From JAGXRK01 sp963804005 (GTDB taxonomy: Bacteria; Bacteroidota; Ignavibacteria; Ignavibacteriales; Ignavibacteriaceae), in contig CAWDOP010000019.1 of assembly GCA_963804005.1 (NCBI GenBank), positions 62,001-126,000 on the forward strand: 64,000 nucleotides of DNA. The letters are read 5' to 3'. A program made the translations under genes and the position numbers. Each line of letters begins with the position of its first letter. Position 1 is the stretch's first letter. This document shows positions 43,058 through 51,446 of the stretch, one piece after another. The notes below the pieces were generated by a model that saw only the letters and a program-made list of their open reading frames with translations, searched no databases and was not told where the DNA came from.

Positions 43058-44765
43058 AGTAATTGTTGGATTATTAATTACACTTTTCTTCGGAACTTTT
43101 TTTGCGCAGGAAAATGAGTTTAATAATGCTTTGGATTTATATAAATCAGGCAAGTCTGATGAGGCTTTACGGATATTCTATAAAGTTGTTGAAAATTATG
43201 AGGTTAATCCTAAAACTTTCGCCGCAAAATATTTCATTGCAAAAATTTTGATTGATCAAACCAAATATTCCCAGGCTGAAAGAGAAATAAACAGGTTTCT
43301 TGAAAGGAACACTTCAAGTAAGTATGTAAATGATTTTCTTTATCTCAAAGTAAAGCTCAACTATGATCAATTAAAATATAACGATGCATTTCAAGAAGCC
43401 GTAAAACTTGTTGAGAATTCGTCAACCTCTGAAGACAAATTTGAATTCAAATCATTAGCACAAAATATTGCATTAAATCATCTAACTGCTAAACAAATAA
43501 AAACTTTTTCCGATGAAGCTAAAGACATAAAAATAAAACCATTTTTATTATTGATTCTTGGTAAGAAATATCTGCTTGAAAATGACATTGTAAATGCTAT
43601 CCGCAGTTTTAATGAAATCACTTCATCTTATAGTTCATCAGATGAATTCAAAGAAGCAGAAAGATTGAAAACAAATTCTTCAACAATCTCAAGTTATGGA
43701 GATAAAGGAATTCTGATCGGTGTCATGCTTCCTTTAAATGATAATGATGGTAAACCAAATCTTGCCGGACAGGAAATTCTTGAAGGAATTAAATATGCAA
43801 TTTCTGAACATAATAAAAGAAGAGAAAATAAAATAGGAATTCTTATTAGGGATACTAAAAGCAGAAAAGAAAATATTACAGCTATTAAAGAGGAGTTTGT
43901 AAATAATTCTTCCGTCAGGTGCATAATCGGGCCTATATTCAGTGATGAAGTTAGAATTGCACTAAATGAATTCCGTGACGTTGATCTTCCGATGATTTCT
44001 CCCACTGCAACAGATGAAGACTTAACTGATATAAGTTCAAGTTTTTTCCAGACAAATCCACCATTCTCAATAAGAGGAAGAATATTTGCTCAATATCTTT
44101 TTTATGTTGAAAATAAAAAACGAATGGCAATCCTTAATGCCATAGAAGGTTATTCACCTTTGCTAGCTTCGAATTTTGTTGATGAGTTTGAAAAATTAGG
44201 CGGAGAAATAGTCGTTCGTGAATCATACCGCAGTAATAGTTTTGATTTAAGTGAACAAATAAAAAAGATAGCTTCACAATCATCAACAATAGAGGGGATT
44301 TATATTCCTCTTGCTGATAAGATTGATGCAACCGCCATTTTATCACAATTAGTCCAATACGGTTTGAATCTGCCTATTTATGGTAATCAGGATTGGATGT
44401 TGGTTAAAGGATTTGAAACATCACCGGACTTAAGTAATAAACTTGTATTCACATCTGATTATTTTATTGATTTCAACGATAAGATATTTAAAGACTTCAC
44501 AGAAGCATTTCAGGATGTTACCGGCAAAGAGGTAAACAGAAATATTTTATACGGATATGATACTGCAAAATATTTGCTGACTGCAATGAGAAATATTGAT
44601 CCAACTCGTAAAGCAATCAAACTGAAAATGGAATCGGGAATTAGCAGTGTAGGTTTTAAAAATAATATTTCATTTGATCAATCGCGTATGAATAAATTTC
44701 TTAATATAGTTCGTTATAGTGATGGTATCTTTCTGCTTGTTGATAAATTCAGGGCTGGGAGATGA
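43050..44765 (+). CDS. Periplasmic TPR/type I periplasmic-binding-fold protein (LpoA-like)
   Basis: A 571-residue secreted protein. A signal peptide (about 1-20, ending FFAQ) is followed by TPR-like helices (22-215) and a Leu/Ile/Val-binding-type domain (220-565) with IGVMLPLNDNDGKPNLAGQEILEG, IGPIFSD and LPMISPTATDEDL. This combination is that of LpoA and related penicillin-binding-protein activators, as well as amino-acid receptor proteins. No transporter genes adjoin it, which favours a regulatory role. It is co-transcribed with the TPR gene. Confidence 0.8.
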   Translation: MNKVIVGLLITLFFGTFFAQENEFNNALDLYKSGKSDEALRIFYKVVENYEVNPKTFAAKYFIAKILIDQTKYSQAEREINRFLERNTSSKYVNDFLYLKVKLNYDQLKYNDAFQEAVKLVENSSTSEDKFEFKSLAQNIALNHLTAKQIKTFSDEAKDIKIKPFLLLILGKKYLLENDIVNAIRSFNEITSSYSSSDEFKEAERLKTNSSTISSYGDKGILIGVMLPLNDNDGKPNLAGQEILEGIKYAISEHNKRRENKIGILIRDTKSRKENITAIKEEFVNNSSVRCIIGPIFSDEVRIALNEFRDVDLPMISPTATDEDLTDISSSFFQTNPPFSIRGRIFAQYLFYVENKKRMAILNAIEGYSPLLASNFVDEFEKLGGEIVVRESYRSNSFDLSEQIKKIASQSSTIEGIYIPLADKIDATAILSQLVQYGLNLPIYGNQDWMLVKGFETSPDLSNKLVFTSDYFIDFNDKIFKDFTEAFQDVTGKEVNRNILYGYDTAKYLLTAMRNIDPTRKAIKLKMESGISSVGFKNNISFDQSRMNKFLNIVRYSDGIFLLVDKFRAGR

Positions 44766-44860
44766 TTGTTTAAGTTCAGGTTCAAGTAAATTTATTTTAT
44801 TTTTATACATTAAATCATTAACACTTTTTGAAAGATTTTTAATAAAATTTCAGAATCAGA

Positions 44861-45541
44861 ATGAACAGAATAAAAGATCTTCCTATAGATGACAGACCAA
44901 GAGAAAAACTGATTCTAAAAGGTCCGCAAAGTTTAACAGATGCAGAACTTCTTGCTATTCTTTTAAGAACCGGGAAAAAAGGTAAATCCGTTGTTGCTGT
45001 TGCACAGGAAATGATTAGTAAAGAAGGAAATCTTGCAAAGCTTGCCTCAAGATCTTTAACAGATTTAAAGAAAAACAGTGGGGTTGGAAAAGATAAAGCA
45101 GTTGCTTTATTGGCTGCGTTTGAAATTAGCCGCAGAATTTTATCGCAGGAGAAGTGGCACTCTGAAAAGAAAATAACTTCACCAGAAGATGTTGCTAATA
45201 TGTTCATTCCGCTTTTTAGAGATGAAGTTAAAGAACGGTTCCTTGTTATTTGTCTTAATTCAGCAAATAAAATAATTAAGCATGAAACAGTTTCGATCGG
45301 CAACCTAAATGCAAGTGTTGTTCATCCAAGAGAAATATTTAAATCAGCATTAGAGCAAAGTGCAGCAAGCATAATATTACTTCACAATCATCCAAGTGGA
45401 AACCCGGAACCAAGCAATGAAGATATATCAATTACAAAAAAACTGGTTGAAGCAGGAAAAATTATGGATATTCCAATATTTGATCATATAATAATCGCAG
45501 GTAATAATTACACAAGTTTTGTTGAAAAAAGACTTATTTAA
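44861..45541 (+). CDS. radC: RadC family protein (JAB/MPN domain)
   Basis: A 226-residue protein. The N-terminal helix-hairpin-helix-like region (about 15-85) carries RPREKLILKGPQSLTDAELL, and the MPN domain has the JAMM zinc motif HNHPSGNPEPSNED. The family is widespread but its molecular function is unresolved; roles in DNA repair have been questioned. The gene stands alone. Confidence 0.93.
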   Translation: MNRIKDLPIDDRPREKLILKGPQSLTDAELLAILLRTGKKGKSVVAVAQEMISKEGNLAKLASRSLTDLKKNSGVGKDKAVALLAAFEISRRILSQEKWHSEKKITSPEDVANMFIPLFRDEVKERFLVICLNSANKIIKHETVSIGNLNASVVHPREIFKSALEQSAASIILLHNHPSGNPEPSNEDISITKKLVEAGKIMDIPIFDHIIIAGNNYTSFVEKRLI

Positions 45542-45706
45542 TTGCAAATAAACGTTATTTTAGGGTTAATTAAAAAAAATTACTAAAAATTCAATAAAAA
45601 TATAAGTTTTTTTGAAATTTTATTTTCAGTTATCATTCTTTTTACTAAATTAAACCTCACTTTTAACTGGTCTTACCAATAATAATATATTTATCGGAGG
45701 TTAAGT

Positions 45707-45982
45707 ATGAACATAACAAAATCGCTCAAAACTACCGTTGTAATTGGTAGTTTAGCTTTAGCAACCATCTTCTTAAGTGGTTGTGGTGGATTGAGTGAAG
45801 CTCAAATAGCTGAACTCGATGCATTAAGGATCGAGGTTAAATCTCTCGAAGCAGAAGCAAACAGCCTTAAGGATCAAAGGGCAAAACTTGAAAAAGATAT
45901 TCAGGACATCAATAGAAAAATGGCTGAATGCGAAAAACAAAAAGAAGAAACAAGGGTTAACCTTGAAAAGCTTCCTCAATAA
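45707..45982 (+). CDS. Small coiled-coil lipoprotein
   Basis: A 91-residue protein with a canonical lipobox (LSGC) at residues 23-26 and a mature part that is one long coiled coil (EAQIAELDALRIEVKSLEAE onward). The layout resembles Lpp-type outer-membrane lipoproteins. A strong GGAGGT site precedes the ATG. It lies 36 bases before a LysM protein gene with an equally strong site, and the pair is followed by a terminator. Confidence 0.85.
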   Translation: MNITKSLKTTVVIGSLALATIFLSGCGGLSEAQIAELDALRIEVKSLEAEANSLKDQRAKLEKDIQDINRKMAECEKQKEETRVNLEKLPQ

Positions 45983-46018
45983 TTTTTTAATATTAAATTG
46001 ATTACGGAGGTAATTCAT

Positions 46019-46690
46019 ATGAAATTCAGAAATATTTTATTTATTCTTTCCCTTTTTCTTTTTGCAGGTCTTGCTTTTGCACAGGAGGAAATGACCGAAG
46101 ACGAATGGGAAGCAGAAATGAGCCGTCTAAAGGCTAAAAAAGATGCTCTGATGAGTGAAATAAATACACTTAAATTAGACATCGATAATCTTAAATCACA
46201 AGATTTAGGTGATCCTGAAGTATGTATCGACGAACTATATCAGATGGTTGGTGCTAACAGATCTGATGTTGATAACTTCAGAAAAGCCGTTAATGAATTA
46301 AGCGGTATGATCAACAGAAAAGAAGGTCCAAAAGCTGACAGGCAAGCAGACCTTAACGCTCTTAAAATGAACAAGATAAGTGCTTTACCTGAATTTTTCA
46401 AAAAAGTTCATGGTGATATGCAAAACGCTCTTGATGCATGGATAGAAGCACCAAAAGATATTATGTACTCTGTTGTTAAAGGCGACCATCTTTGGGGTAT
46501 CGCCCGTAAGAAAGAACATTACGGAAACGGTTTTGCTTGGCCGGTTATTTATCAGGCTAACAGAGATCAGATCAAAAATCCTGACTTAATATATCCTAAG
46601 CAAGTATTTAAAGTTCCTCAGCTTACTGAAGAAGAAAAATCTAAATACGAAAAATTAAGAACAAATTATAAGCCTGCTCCTGTTCAATAA
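46019..46690 (+). CDS. Secreted coiled-coil protein with C-terminal LysM domain
   Basis: I place the start at ATG 46019, with GGAGG at 46006-46010; an in-frame ATG at 45998 lies upstream of that site. The 223-residue product has a signal peptide ending LAFAQ, a coiled coil (about 25-55), a helical middle, and a LysM domain with SVVKGDHLWGIARKKEHYGNG and NRDQIKNPDLIYPKQVFKVP, which binds peptidoglycan. Together with the preceding lipoprotein it may link the outer membrane to the wall. That role is inferred. Confidence 0.88.
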   Translation: MKFRNILFILSLFLFAGLAFAQEEMTEDEWEAEMSRLKAKKDALMSEINTLKLDIDNLKSQDLGDPEVCIDELYQMVGANRSDVDNFRKAVNELSGMINRKEGPKADRQADLNALKMNKISALPEFFKKVHGDMQNALDAWIEAPKDIMYSVVKGDHLWGIARKKEHYGNGFAWPVIYQANRDQIKNPDLIYPKQVFKVPQLTEEEKSKYEKLRTNYKPAPVQ

Positions 46691-46715
46691 TTGAGCAGCT
46701 TTTTTCAAATGATTT

Positions 46716-46748
46716 AAGCCCTTGTCAGAGATTGATAAGGGCTTTTTA
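46716..46748 (+). terminator. Terminator after the LysM gene
   Basis: AAGCCCTT (46716-46723) pairs perfectly with AAGGGCTT (46737-46744), with a short inner TCA/TGA pairing, followed by TTT. Confidence 0.85.
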
Positions 46749-46766
46749 TATTTAAACTAAGTTATT

Positions 46767-47744
46767 ATGACCGTAGCTGAAAAAAAACTTACTCTTTCTA
46801 ATGTAGATATGATGTCGCTTCTTGGCATCAATGACGCAAACCTTCAATTACTTGAAGAGCGGTTTAACTCTACCATTACGGTTAGAGGAGATATTTTTAA
46901 CATAAAAGGTGTGCTGGAAGAAGTTGAAAAGATAGAAAAAATAATCAAAGAAATGGTTTATGTGCTAAATACCAGCGGAAGACTTCAAACTTCTGATGTT
47001 CGGACTATTCTCGATTTAACTCTTGAAGGAAAAGAAATAATAGCTGAAGATGAGTATGATTCAATTGTGCTTTATACAAAGAGCGATATTGTAAAAGCTA
47101 AAACACCGGGACAAAGAAAATACTTGCAGATTGCTGCCAAGAATGATATTTGTTTTGCCATTGGCCCTGCCGGAACAGGAAAAACTTATCTTGCAGTTGC
47201 AATTGCAGTTTCAGCTTTGAAAAGGGGAGTGATAAAGAAAATAGTTCTTGCCAGACCTGCCGTTGAAGCAGGCGAAAGTCTGGGTTTTCTTCCGGGAGAT
47301 TTTCAGGAAAAAATAGATCCTTATTTAAGACCGCTTTATGATGCACTCGATGATATGATTCCTTCCGAAAAACTAAAAGGATATTTAGAAAAAAGAGTAA
47401 TTGAAATTGTTCCTTTAGCGTATATGCGCGGTAGAACATTGAACAATGCTTTTGTTATTCTTGATGAAGCACAAAATGCTACTGATATTCAGATGAAAAT
47501 GTTTTTAACAAGACTTGGTGCAAATTCAAATGCAATTATTACAGGTGATATAACTCAGATTGATTTACCGGTTAAATCAAGAAGCGGACTTGTGCAGGCC
47601 AAAGAAATTCTAAACGGTATTCCCGGAGTTGGATTTGCATACTTTGATAAAGAAGATGTTGTAAGACACAGATTAGTTAAAGATATTATTGATGCTTACG
47701 ATAAATTCAACGAAGCAAATGGTAACGAAAAAAAATCTAGTTAA
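46767..47744 (+). CDS. PhoH family protein
   Basis: A 325-residue ATPase. The N-terminal region (1-105) is a KH-like domain, and the PhoH domain has the P-loop GPAGTGKTYLA (about 133-143) and ILDEAQNAT as Walker B. PhoH proteins are implicated in RNA metabolism, often next to ybeY, which is not seen here. It is convergent with mazG, and the two stops overlap by eight bases. Confidence 0.92.
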   Translation: MTVAEKKLTLSNVDMMSLLGINDANLQLLEERFNSTITVRGDIFNIKGVLEEVEKIEKIIKEMVYVLNTSGRLQTSDVRTILDLTLEGKEIIAEDEYDSIVLYTKSDIVKAKTPGQRKYLQIAAKNDICFAIGPAGTGKTYLAVAIAVSALKRGVIKKIVLARPAVEAGESLGFLPGDFQEKIDPYLRPLYDALDDMIPSEKLKGYLEKRVIEIVPLAYMRGRTLNNAFVILDEAQNATDIQMKMFLTRLGANSNAIITGDITQIDLPVKSRSGLVQAKEILNGIPGVGFAYFDKEDVVRHRLVKDIIDAYDKFNEANGNEKKSS

Positions 47745-48507
47745 AGCCCGGCAGCTTTTTACTTTCTTCCCAAAACTTATCCATTTCAGCAAGATTTGAT
47801 TGACTGATATTTCTGCCCGATTCTTTTATCATATTTTCCACATAAGAGAACCGTTTAATAAATTTTCGATTAGTTTTCCTAAGTGCATTTTCCGGATTAA
47901 TACCTAAATATCTTGCATAGTTAACCAAAGCAAAAAACACATCACCAAATTCTTTTTCCAACTCCTCTTTTGTACCGGTTTTTTCAGATTTATGCATTTC
48001 CTGAATTTCCTCAATAACTTTGCCCCAAACGTCTTCTTTCTTTTCCCAGTCGAAACCTACCTTAGAAGCTTTCTCTTGCAGCCTGTGGGCTCTCTGGAGC
48101 GCTGGAAGGCTTTCCGGGATGCCATCTAGCAGATTTTCTCTGCCTTCATGAAGCTTCATTTCTTCCCAGTTTTTCTTTACCTCTTCAGGACCATTTACTT
48201 TCTTTTCACCAAAAACATGAGGGTGTCTTCTTATTAGTTTTGTTTGAATAGCATCAATTACATCGTTTATATCAAACTTGTTTTGCTCCTCCACAATAAC
48301 AGTGTGAAAAACAACATGCAGTAGTAAATCACCTAACTCTTTTTTTAATTCCTCATAATTTTTATGATCTATTGCATCAACAACTTCATAAGCTTCTTCA
48401 ATAGTATTTGCTTTTATTGAGTCGTTCGTCTGTTCTTTATCCCATGGACATTCTTTTCGTAATCGTTTAACAATGTCAACGAATTCATTAAATTTGGTTT
48501 GAGTCAT
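47737..48507 (-). CDS. mazG: Nucleoside triphosphate pyrophosphohydrolase MazG
   Basis: A 256-residue protein of the full-length, two-domain type. The first MazG domain has CPWDKEQTNDSIKANTIEEAYE and the acidic helix EELKKELGDLLLHVVFH; the second has KEELEKEFGDVFFALVNYARY. It hydrolyses NTPs and dNTPs to monophosphates, cleaning the pool and lowering ppGpp effects in E. coli. It is convergent with phoH and divergent from the RidA gene. Confidence 0.95.
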   Translation of the reverse strand: MTQTKFNEFVDIVKRLRKECPWDKEQTNDSIKANTIEEAYEVVDAIDHKNYEELKKELGDLLLHVVFHTVIVEEQNKFDINDVIDAIQTKLIRRHPHVFGEKKVNGPEEVKKNWEEMKLHEGRENLLDGIPESLPALQRAHRLQEKASKVGFDWEKKEDVWGKVIEEIQEMHKSEKTGTKEELEKEFGDVFFALVNYARYLGINPENALRKTNRKFIKRFSYVENMIKESGRNISQSNLAEMDKFWEESKKLPGFN

Positions 48508-48582
48508 TATAATCCTTTGAAGGGTTGTAAAATAAACTTAACAAATTTAATAAAATTTATTTCAGTATATCGTGGAGAAAAT

Positions 48583-49041
48583 ATGATTGAAGAAAAAATA
48601 AAAGAACTTGGTTTCGAATTTCCGGAAGTTGCAAAACCACTCGCAGCTTACATTCCTGCTAAAAGAGTTGGAAATCTTGTTATGACATCAGGACAAGTGC
48701 CGCTGGTTAAAGGAAAATTAAAATATGCCGGTAAGATTGGTGTTGAATTAAGTGAAGAAGAAGGACAAAAAGCAGCAGAAATTTGTGCGTTGAATTGTCT
48801 TGCTGCCATTAAAGGTGTTATCGGAAATTTGGATAAGATTGAAGAAATTGTGAAGCTGACAGTATTTGTAAATAATAAAGATGGTTTTACTGCACAGCCA
48901 AAAGTTGCAAATGGCGCATCAGAACTACTTGGAAAAATTTTTGGTGAAAAAGGTTTACATGCCAGAAGTGCAGTTGGTGTAAGCGGACTTCCAATAAATG
49001 CACCGGTTGAAATTGAGATGATTGTAAAAGTCGATGAGTGA
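48583..49041 (+). CDS. RidA family protein
   Basis: About 152 residues. I place the start at ATG 48583 after GGAGAA; an upstream ATG at 48499 would overlap mazG on the other strand. The family signature is ARSAVGVSGLPINAPVEIEMI, with the SGQVPLVKGKL strand earlier. RidA proteins deaminate reactive enamines and imines from PLP enzymes. This copy matches the longer YjgF subtype, about 20 residues longer than E. coli RidA. The Arg of the active site is visible in HARSAVGV. Confidence 0.9.
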   Translation: MIEEKIKELGFEFPEVAKPLAAYIPAKRVGNLVMTSGQVPLVKGKLKYAGKIGVELSEEEGQKAAEICALNCLAAIKGVIGNLDKIEEIVKLTVFVNNKDGFTAQPKVANGASELLGKIFGEKGLHARSAVGVSGLPINAPVEIEMIVKVDE

Positions 49042-49084
49042 TTTGGTTTCTAATCAAGATTAATAGATTGTCTTTACATAAGAA

Positions 49085-49164
49085 CAGGAATTGCGGAGTG
49101 CTGGAGTATTAGAATAATAAAAAAATAGTTGTCCTCCATAACTCCATAATTCTAGCATTCCTGA
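49085..49164. repeat. Imperfect inverted repeat
   Basis: CAGGAAT and related GGAGT blocks (49085-49115) face ACTCC and ATTCCTG blocks (49139-49164) in opposite orientation. The pairing is imperfect, but the ends match well. It lies between RidA and trpG/pabA, and resembles a degenerate intergenic repeat. Confidence 0.4.
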
Positions 49165-49731
49165 CTATTCATATAACCAGTTTTTAATTATTGTTTTTCC
49201 TTCTTTAGTAAGAATGGATTCGGGATGGAATTGAATTCCGGTTAGCGGATAGTTTTTATGGTTCATTCCCATAATCATCCCATCATCAGATTCTGCTGTA
49301 ATAGAAAAAACTGATGGAAGAGATTCTCTTTCCACAATAAGTGAATGATATCTCATTGCTTCGAAGTTTTGTGGGATGTTTCTAAAGACAGAAGTATTAG
49401 AGTGTTTAATCTTCGAGGTTTTTCCGTGCATTAATATTGGAGCAGTTACAACTTTCCCACCGAAACAAATAGCCATTGCCTGATGACCAAGACAAACTCC
49501 AAGGATTGGAATGCTGTCTCCAAAATTTTTTATAGCATCAAGTGAAACTTTTGAATCTTCAGGTTTTCCAGGACCGGGTGAAATAAGAATTTTATCGGGC
49601 GCGAGTTTTTGTATATCGTCAGAATCAATCTCATCATTTCTTCTTATAATTGTTTTACAATTAAAACTTCCAAGAAGTTGAACAAGATTGTAGGTGAAAG
49701 AATCGTAATTATTTATTACTAAAATTTTCAT
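49165..49731 (-). CDS. Anthranilate/aminodeoxychorismate synthase component II
   Basis: A 188-residue class I glutamine amidotransferase. The motifs are LISPGPGKPEDS, the nucleophile in LGVCLGHQA (about residues 76-84) and the histidine-glutamate pair in GIQFHPESI (about 166-174). It provides ammonia for either anthranilate (TrpG) or aminodeoxychorismate (PabA). No trpE or pabB is near, and a folate pair lies 10 kb away. The two roles cannot be separated from sequence alone. Confidence 0.9.
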   Translation of the reverse strand: MKILVINNYDSFTYNLVQLLGSFNCKTIIRRNDEIDSDDIQKLAPDKILISPGPGKPEDSKVSLDAIKNFGDSIPILGVCLGHQAMAICFGGKVVTAPILMHGKTSKIKHSNTSVFRNIPQNFEAMRYHSLIVERESLPSVFSITAESDDGMIMGMNHKNYPLTGIQFHPESILTKEGKTIIKNWLYE

Positions 49732-49993
49732 AGTTTGTGAGTGAAAGTAAGCACCTATTTGTTTCTATGTCAAGTTTTCAGTGCTCGTAAAACAAAAATA
49801 AATGAGATACGTCTAAATTGTGTCGGTTTATCTATCTATCTTCTGTCTTGAAATAAGTTCAATATTCTGGCTATATTTGAAATGTCAAAGAAATAATGAT
49901 TTTTAATAGGGTTTTTGACTTATTACATGTTAGTACTATACATTGATTTTAATAAATCATTTAGATATAATACATAAAATTTTTGGTGAATTT

Positions 49994-50500
49994 ATGAAAA
50001 AGCTGTTATTTGTAATCATAGTTTTGTTTGCCGCAGTTAGTTATGCTCAGTTTAAAGATCCTGCATTTCCAACGAGCAACATTAAAGATGGAATAGTAGA
50101 TTATTCTTCAGGTTCATTGTTTGGATTTCTAAACAGCGAAAACTTTTCAATGAGACACTCTATTGGAATGTCTTATTCATCATTCGCCGGTCAGGGAATT
50201 GCACTCGGAACTTACACAAACAGTATGATGTATCGTTTTTCCGAAGATCTTAACGTTCAGTTTGATGCAAGTATTGTTCATTCACCATACAGCACTTTAG
50301 GGAAAGAATTTCAGAATGATCTTTCAGGTATTTATATCAGTCGTGCCGCGCTGAATTACAGACCATGGAAAGATTTTAGTATTCATTTTCAATACAACCA
50401 ATATCCCGGATCATATTATTATAATCCATTCTCCGGTTACTATAACAGAGGTTCTTACGGTTACTATGATCCTTTTTATAATCCATTTAACTTAAGATAA
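49994..50500 (+). CDS. Secreted protein of unknown function with Tyr/Gly-rich tail
   Basis: About 168 residues with the start taken at ATG 49994 (KKLLFVIIVLFAAVSYAQ signal peptide); an upstream ATG at 49943 has no signal-peptide logic. The mature part has aromatic strands alternating with Gly/Ser, and a C-terminal segment rich in Tyr, Gly and Asn (PGSYYYNPFSGYYNRGSYGY). It may be an outer-membrane-associated beta protein. No family was recognised. Confidence 0.75.
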   Translation: MKKLLFVIIVLFAAVSYAQFKDPAFPTSNIKDGIVDYSSGSLFGFLNSENFSMRHSIGMSYSSFAGQGIALGTYTNSMMYRFSEDLNVQFDASIVHSPYSTLGKEFQNDLSGIYISRAALNYRPWKDFSIHFQYNQYPGSYYYNPFSGYYNRGSYGYYDPFYNPFNLR

Positions 50501-50523
50501 TGCAAGAAGCAGAGTAGAAATTC

Positions 50524-51012
50524 GTGAAGGGTAATTCCAACTCCAAAGAAACATCGCAGCAAAAAAAGGCTTCCAAACCGGCTTCAAATTTTTTACACAA
50601 CATCATTATTGTTGTTCTGGCTTTGCTCATTTTATTTCTCGGCTATGCTTTGATCGTTCAAATTTCTAGTTCATTTTCTAAAGAAGAAACTGTCGAACAA
50701 AAAATAATCTTACCTTCCCAAGTGCAAATTGAAGTACTTAATGGTTGTGGTGTTGCAGGAGTTGCCGACAGATTCACTGAATTTTTAAGAACCGAAGGAT
50801 TTGATGTTGTAAATAAGGGAAATTATTCTTCGTTTGATGTTGACAATACATTGATAATTGACAGATCGAACAATCCGGAAAAATCATCTATGGTTGCTGA
50901 AGCAATTGGTGTTGAGAAAAGAAAAATCATAAAGCAATTTAACAACCAGTATTTTCTAGATGTAACTTTAATTATCGGCAAAGATTATAATACGTTATTA
51001 ATCAATAAGTAA
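50524..51012 (+). CDS. LytR C-terminal domain-containing protein
   Basis: A 162-residue protein with a GTG start, a basic N-terminus, one membrane helix (about 24-48) and a periplasmic LytR_C domain (about 65-160): VQIEVLNGCGVAGVADRFTEFLRTEGFDV and NNPEKSSMVAEAIG. The domain is found attached to LCP cell-wall ligases but here stands alone. It begins a set of short-spaced genes with rsfS and argS. Confidence 0.85.
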   Translation: MKGNSNSKETSQQKKASKPASNFLHNIIIVVLALLILFLGYALIVQISSSFSKEETVEQKIILPSQVQIEVLNGCGVAGVADRFTEFLRTEGFDVVNKGNYSSFDVDNTLIIDRSNNPEKSSMVAEAIGVEKRKIIKQFNNQYFLDVTLIIGKDYNTLLINK

Positions 51013-51023
51013 GGAATTAAAAA

Positions 51024-51446
51024 TTGAATTCGAAAAATTTTGCAAATACGATTTCCGAATTAATTTTCACAAAAAAAGGTTATGATGTAAAAATTATCGA
51101 TCTAAAAAAACTTACAACATTCGCAGATTATTTTGTTATTTGCTCTGCCGATTCCGATACACAGGTTAAAGCAATAGCAGATGAAATTGATAAAAGTTTA
51201 AGAGATGAAGGAATAAAATGCTGGCATAAAGAAGGTTATATGGCTCTCCAATGGGTTCTACTTGATTATGTTGATGTAGTTGTTCATGTATTCAAAAAAA
51301 CAGCAAGAGATTTTTATAACCTTGAAAAACTCTGGGGTGATGCACAAATAATTGAAGTTGAGGATCCGTTTCTTAAACAAAAAAAAGAAACTTCTGTAAA
51401 AAAGAAAACATCCAGAAAAACCACTACTGTAAAGAAAAAAGCATGA
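51024..51446 (+). CDS. rsfS: Ribosomal silencing factor RsfS
   Basis: A 140-residue protein with a TTG start at 51024. The RsfS domain (about 1-110) has DLKKLTTFADYFVICSADSD and EGYMALQWVLLDYVDVVVHVF, followed by a Lys/Thr-rich tail (KKETSVKKKTSRKTTTVKKK). It binds L14 and blocks 50S-30S joining during slow growth. It overlaps argS by four bases. Confidence 0.95.
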   Translation: MNSKNFANTISELIFTKKGYDVKIIDLKKLTTFADYFVICSADSDTQVKAIADEIDKSLRDEGIKCWHKEGYMALQWVLLDYVDVVVHVFKKTARDFYNLEKLWGDAQIIEVEDPFLKQKKETSVKKKTSRKTTTVKKKA

